Below are positions 61,433 through 64,000 of a stretch of 64,000 nucleotides of DNA, one piece after another. The DNA is from Shewanella pneumatophori (GTDB taxonomy: Bacteria > Pseudomonadota > Gammaproteobacteria > Enterobacterales > Shewanellaceae). Within the stretch, counting starts at the first letter, position 1. Each line of letters starts with the position of its first letter. Made by a program: the position numbers and the translations under genes. Location: positions 1-64,000 of the forward strand of contig NZ_JAKILB010000015.1 in NCBI RefSeq assembly GCF_023283895.1. The letters are read 5' to 3'. Under the pieces are notes generated by a model, which saw only the letters and a list, made by a program, of their open reading frames with translations, had not been told where the DNA came from and did not search any database.

Positions 61433-61494
61433 AGCTTTAAGTTGTTGCTACTCGTTCTTAAAAACGACCAAGAACATGCAAACAACTTAAAGCT
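61433..61494. repeat. Nested inverted repeat in a 425-bp intergenic gap
   Basis: Outer arms AGCTTTAAGTTGTT (61433-61446) and AACAACTTAAAGCT (61481-61494) are perfectly complementary over 14 bp. The loop contains an inner GTTCTT (61454-61459) / AAGAAC (61470-61475) stem. There is no T run. It lies about 75 bp past the stop of the minus-strand glycosyltransferase. The rest of 61131-61567 shows no ORF. Confidence 0.6.
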
Positions 61495-61567
61495 ACATTA
61501 TTTATAAATGGTCTGCTTATGGCGCCAATTTTTCGGTTTTCTAACGATTGAAAGTTAGCGAGTGGAT

Positions 61568-62695
61568 TTAGAATTCTTTAATTAATTCAACCCACTGTTT
61601 GCTCCAGTGAGCTTTTGAACAAGGTTTTGAAATAGACTGAAGGCCTGCAAGGGCTAATTCTCGATTTAACTCTTTGTCGATAATTAATCTATCTAGAGCA
61701 TTGAAAAATTGAGTTTCATCAGGAATGACTGACAATCCGTTGTACTCGCCAACGATGATATTGGATAGACCTCCGACATTGGAAGTTACAACAGTACAAC
61801 CTGCAGCCATGGCCTCAATCATAGATAAAGAGGTTCCTTCAGATCCCAGTGTTGGTATCACTGCAATATGATGAGCACTATGATATTTAAAACTTTCGTT
61901 AGCTTCATATTGTTCAATACTTACATTTGGTGAGCTTTTGAAAGCATTTTTTAGATCTTGTTGTAATGGACCATTACCAGCAAAGGTGACTTTCAAGTTT
62001 TGGTGCTTTGCTAGCAATTTTTGTATTACCGGTATGATGAGTTTTATACCGCGGTACTCAACAAATCGTCTTGCAATGATAATGTTTGTGCTTCTTTCGT
62101 CATTAGCTTGCCACTTTTGTTCAAAAGCCTCTGTAGTGATTTTCTCATCAAAAAAATTATAAATAACTTTAACCTTATTGGGTTGGACATCAGCCCAAGT
62201 TCGATACCAATTTACAAAGTTATGATCTACACAAACGAGTGTGTGTGAGCTTTTGATAAAGCTAAAGTACTTTATTTGGTTAGTTAGTGATGCAAGAAAG
62301 CTAGCTGCTTTTGACTTTGTTTTTCTGGGCTTATCCCAAGATACACCGTGTTGGATTGCGACAACGTTATAACCTTTAAGGTTAACTGAATAGGAATCCG
62401 TCGCAAAAATAACGACATCTTGATCTTTATTTGCGTGTTTTTTTACCCAGTTCGCCAAAGCATATTTCTTTAGGTTACCGCGCAATAAACCTGTTTCTAT
62501 ACCGGCAATTGTTAAGGTGTCTTTTTGAACTGTGAAACTCTGCTTACTTGGTTGAACTAGAGTGCAATTCCACCCTTGCTCTTTGAAAGTCGTTGCCAGC
62601 GCCGTGATATAATTTTCGATACCACCCAAGCCGGTTTGCTTTCCATTTTGATCGAACATACTTCTATAGATGATATAGATATTTTTAGAGCTCAT
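61568..62695 (-). CDS. Family 4 glycosyltransferase
   Basis: This encodes 375 residues. GT-B fold of family 4: an N-terminal acceptor half with GLGGIENYITALATTFKEQG, and a C-terminal donor half with IIIARRFVEYRGIKLIIPVI and the GSEGTSLSMIEAMAAGCTVV loop containing the E-x7-E motif. It builds a surface polysaccharide; the exact sugar is unknown. Its start overlaps the wecB stop by 11 bp, so the two are coupled. Confidence 0.88.
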   Translation of the reverse strand: MSSKNIYIIYRSMFDQNGKQTGLGGIENYITALATTFKEQGWNCTLVQPSKQSFTVQKDTLTIAGIETGLLRGNLKKYALANWVKKHANKDQDVVIFATDSYSVNLKGYNVVAIQHGVSWDKPRKTKSKAASFLASLTNQIKYFSFIKSSHTLVCVDHNFVNWYRTWADVQPNKVKVIYNFFDEKITTEAFEQKWQANDERSTNIIIARRFVEYRGIKLIIPVIQKLLAKHQNLKVTFAGNGPLQQDLKNAFKSSPNVSIEQYEANESFKYHSAHHIAVIPTLGSEGTSLSMIEAMAAGCTVVTSNVGGLSNIIVGEYNGLSVIPDETQFFNALDRLIIDKELNRELALAGLQSISKPCSKAHWSKQWVELIKEF

Positions 62696-63803
62696 ATTCT
62701 TCTCGAATAATATTTACAATACGCTGACAAGCTAGACCGTCGCCATAAGGGTTTTGTTGGCTTTCAAATAACTCTGAATTGTCTAGCAATTCAGTTACAG
62801 CTTTGACAATCGTAGACTTATTGGTGCCGATTAATTGTACCGTTCCAGCTTTCACTGCTTCTGGTCTTTCGGTTTTCTCTCTTAAAACCAGAACTGGTTT
62901 TTTAAGAGAAGGTGCTTCTTCTTGAATACCGCCCGAGTCCGTCAGAATTATATCCGCTCGATCCATTAATGAAACGAAAGACAGGTAATCCAAAGGAGCG
63001 ATCAGATGCACATTGCTGAGAGAACCTAAATGATTGAATACAGGTTTTTGAACCATAGGATTCAAGTGAACTGGATATACTAAGTGACAGTCTGGGTTGG
63101 TAATTGCAATTTCTTTTAAAGCTAAGCAGATATTTTCAAAGCTTGGACCGAAGTTTTCTCTACGGTGCCCAGTAATCAGTATTACCTTTTGAGCACCTAA
63201 CTCTTTTTTTAGTGACGAGATAACTGCAGACTCTTTGAATGAGTCCTTTTTTATAATATCAATCGCTTGGAAAAGTGAGTCGATTACAGTATTACCCGTA
63301 ACATGAATCTTACTTGCTAAAATACCCTCATTCAAAAGGTTGTTTTTAGATGACTCGGTCGGAGCGAAGTGAAGGGTTGATAGTGTCGCAGTTAATTTGC
63401 GATTTGCTTCTTCTGGCCATGGAGACTTTATGTCGCCAGTCCTTAATCCAGCTTCTACATGGCCAACATCTACCTTTTGGTAGAATGCAGCTAAAGCAGC
63501 GGCAAATGAGGTTGTAGTATCTCCGTGAACTAATACTAATTGAGGGGCAAATTCTTTAATTACATCCCCTACGCCCTCAATGATTGCACCAGTTAACCAT
63601 TCTAGTGTCTGATTGTTGCGCATTAGGTTTAAGTCGTAGTCAGGTTCTATTTCGTATATGTTCAGTACCTGATCAAGCATTTCTCTATGCTGCGCTGTTA
63701 CGCACACTTTTACCTCAAAGTCTGCAACTTTTGCTAACTCTAAAACTAATGGGCACATTTTTATTGCTTCAGGTCTAGTACCGAATACAAGTAAGATTTT
63801 CAC
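62685..63803 (-). CDS. wecB: UDP-N-acetylglucosamine 2-epimerase
   Basis: This encodes 372 residues. The family start KILLVFGTRPEAIKMCPLVL is followed by VLVHGDTTTSFAAALAAFYQ, GHVEAGLRTGDIKSPWPEEA, GHRRENFGPSFENICLALKE and DSGGIQEEAPSLKKPVLVLR. It interconverts UDP-GlcNAc and UDP-ManNAc to feed surface glycan synthesis. It is the first visible gene of a minus-strand operon with the GT4 gene. Confidence 0.95.
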   Translation of the reverse strand: MKILLVFGTRPEAIKMCPLVLELAKVADFEVKVCVTAQHREMLDQVLNIYEIEPDYDLNLMRNNQTLEWLTGAIIEGVGDVIKEFAPQLVLVHGDTTTSFAAALAAFYQKVDVGHVEAGLRTGDIKSPWPEEANRKLTATLSTLHFAPTESSKNNLLNEGILASKIHVTGNTVIDSLFQAIDIIKKDSFKESAVISSLKKELGAQKVILITGHRRENFGPSFENICLALKEIAITNPDCHLVYPVHLNPMVQKPVFNHLGSLSNVHLIAPLDYLSFVSLMDRADIILTDSGGIQEEAPSLKKPVLVLREKTERPEAVKAGTVQLIGTNKSTIVKAVTELLDNSELFESQQNPYGDGLACQRIVNIIREEYEL

Positions 63804-64000
63804 GTTTTTACCTTTATGGATTGCAGATAGCCAACACTCAAAACGGTTACCTGACTCTAGATATTATTGCTATCTTATCCTGTCATGTACCACTATTTGA
63901 AGCACTGTTATGTTTTATATTGTATGGCTTAGAAGCTATACTTTAGCATAGTCCTAATGAGCATTTGATTCAGTATTTATGAACCGCACCAAAAAAATCA
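63804..64000. other. Upstream region of wecB, window edge
   Basis: This 197-bp region has no ORF on either strand. It probably holds the wecB promoter. I looked for an ops/JUMPstart-type element and saw none. Confidence 0.4.

Noticed and set aside
61433-61494. Integron attC site
   Set aside because: The arms do not carry the RYYYAAC / GTTRRRY core pair in the right places and there is no integrase or cassette array.
1-64000. Insertion sequences, prophage genes, CRISPR arrays, tRNA genes
   Set aside because: I looked for transposase or integrase motifs, regularly spaced repeats and tRNA-like cloverleaves with CCA ends and found none I could support.

Overview
The window looks like chromosomal DNA of a Shewanella-type marine gammaproteobacterium. 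The reasons are the gene order hemN / DUF2489 / yihI ... cytochrome c4 / engB / spf / polA, the adjacent tdh-kbl pair, waaA-kdkA lipopolysaccharide genes, and a complete secondary (lateral) flagellar cluster of the Laf type. Base composition and protein style appear uniform. I see no insertion sequence, CRISPR array or tRNA. The species call is an inference from gene content, not from a search.

Layout. (1) 1-510: the 3' end of a 5S rRNA gene with its terminator, then a non-coding stretch packed with hairpins. (2) 512-36647: one continuous lateral flagellar locus. Operon A (minus) runs fliD-fliS-fliT-fliK-fliL-fliA(lafS)-motA-motB-PilZ gene, possibly ending with a small membrane protein gene, and has a near-consensus sigma-54 promoter ahead of fliD. 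The lateral flagellin lafA (minus) is a separate unit with its own terminator, and the flagellin lysine methylase fliB diverges from it. Operon B (minus) is flgBCDEFGHIJKL plus an unrecognised flagellin-like gene. flgAMN (plus) diverges from flgB. Operon C (minus) is motY-lafK-fliEFGHIJ, with lafK encoding the sigma-54 activator. Operon D (plus) is fliM-fliN-fliP-[small ORF]-fliQ-fliR-flhB-flhA. (3) 36700-54600: housekeeping genes (lysophospholipase-like hydrolase, DUF885 lipoprotein, hemN, DUF2489, yihI, a methyltransferase, cytochrome c4, engB, Spot 42 RNA, polA, elbB, glpG-glpE, tdh-kbl, a TetR regulator). (4) 54700-64000: envelope polysaccharide genes (waaA, kdkA, a heptosyltransferase, several glycosyltransferases, wecB).

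How the flagellar genes fit together. LafK with sigma-54 would switch on the hook-basal-body/cap operons. One of these encodes sigma-28 (LafS), which is held by FlgM until the hook is finished and then drives late genes such as lafA. The motor is MotA/MotB of the proton type (MotB has Asp at residue 32) plus MotY. No chemotaxis genes, flhF/flhG or fliO are present. FliM lacks a recognisable CheY-binding N-terminus, so this motor may not answer to CheY.

Points most worth a second look: a divergent flagellin-like protein encoded after flgL; an uncatalogued 48-50 residue membrane microprotein between fliP and fliQ; the divergent FliM/FliG contact motifs; the Spot 42 gene together with a possible second small RNA just downstream of it; and an orphan stretch around 43.3-44.0 kb that ends in a strong terminator but has no convincing gene.
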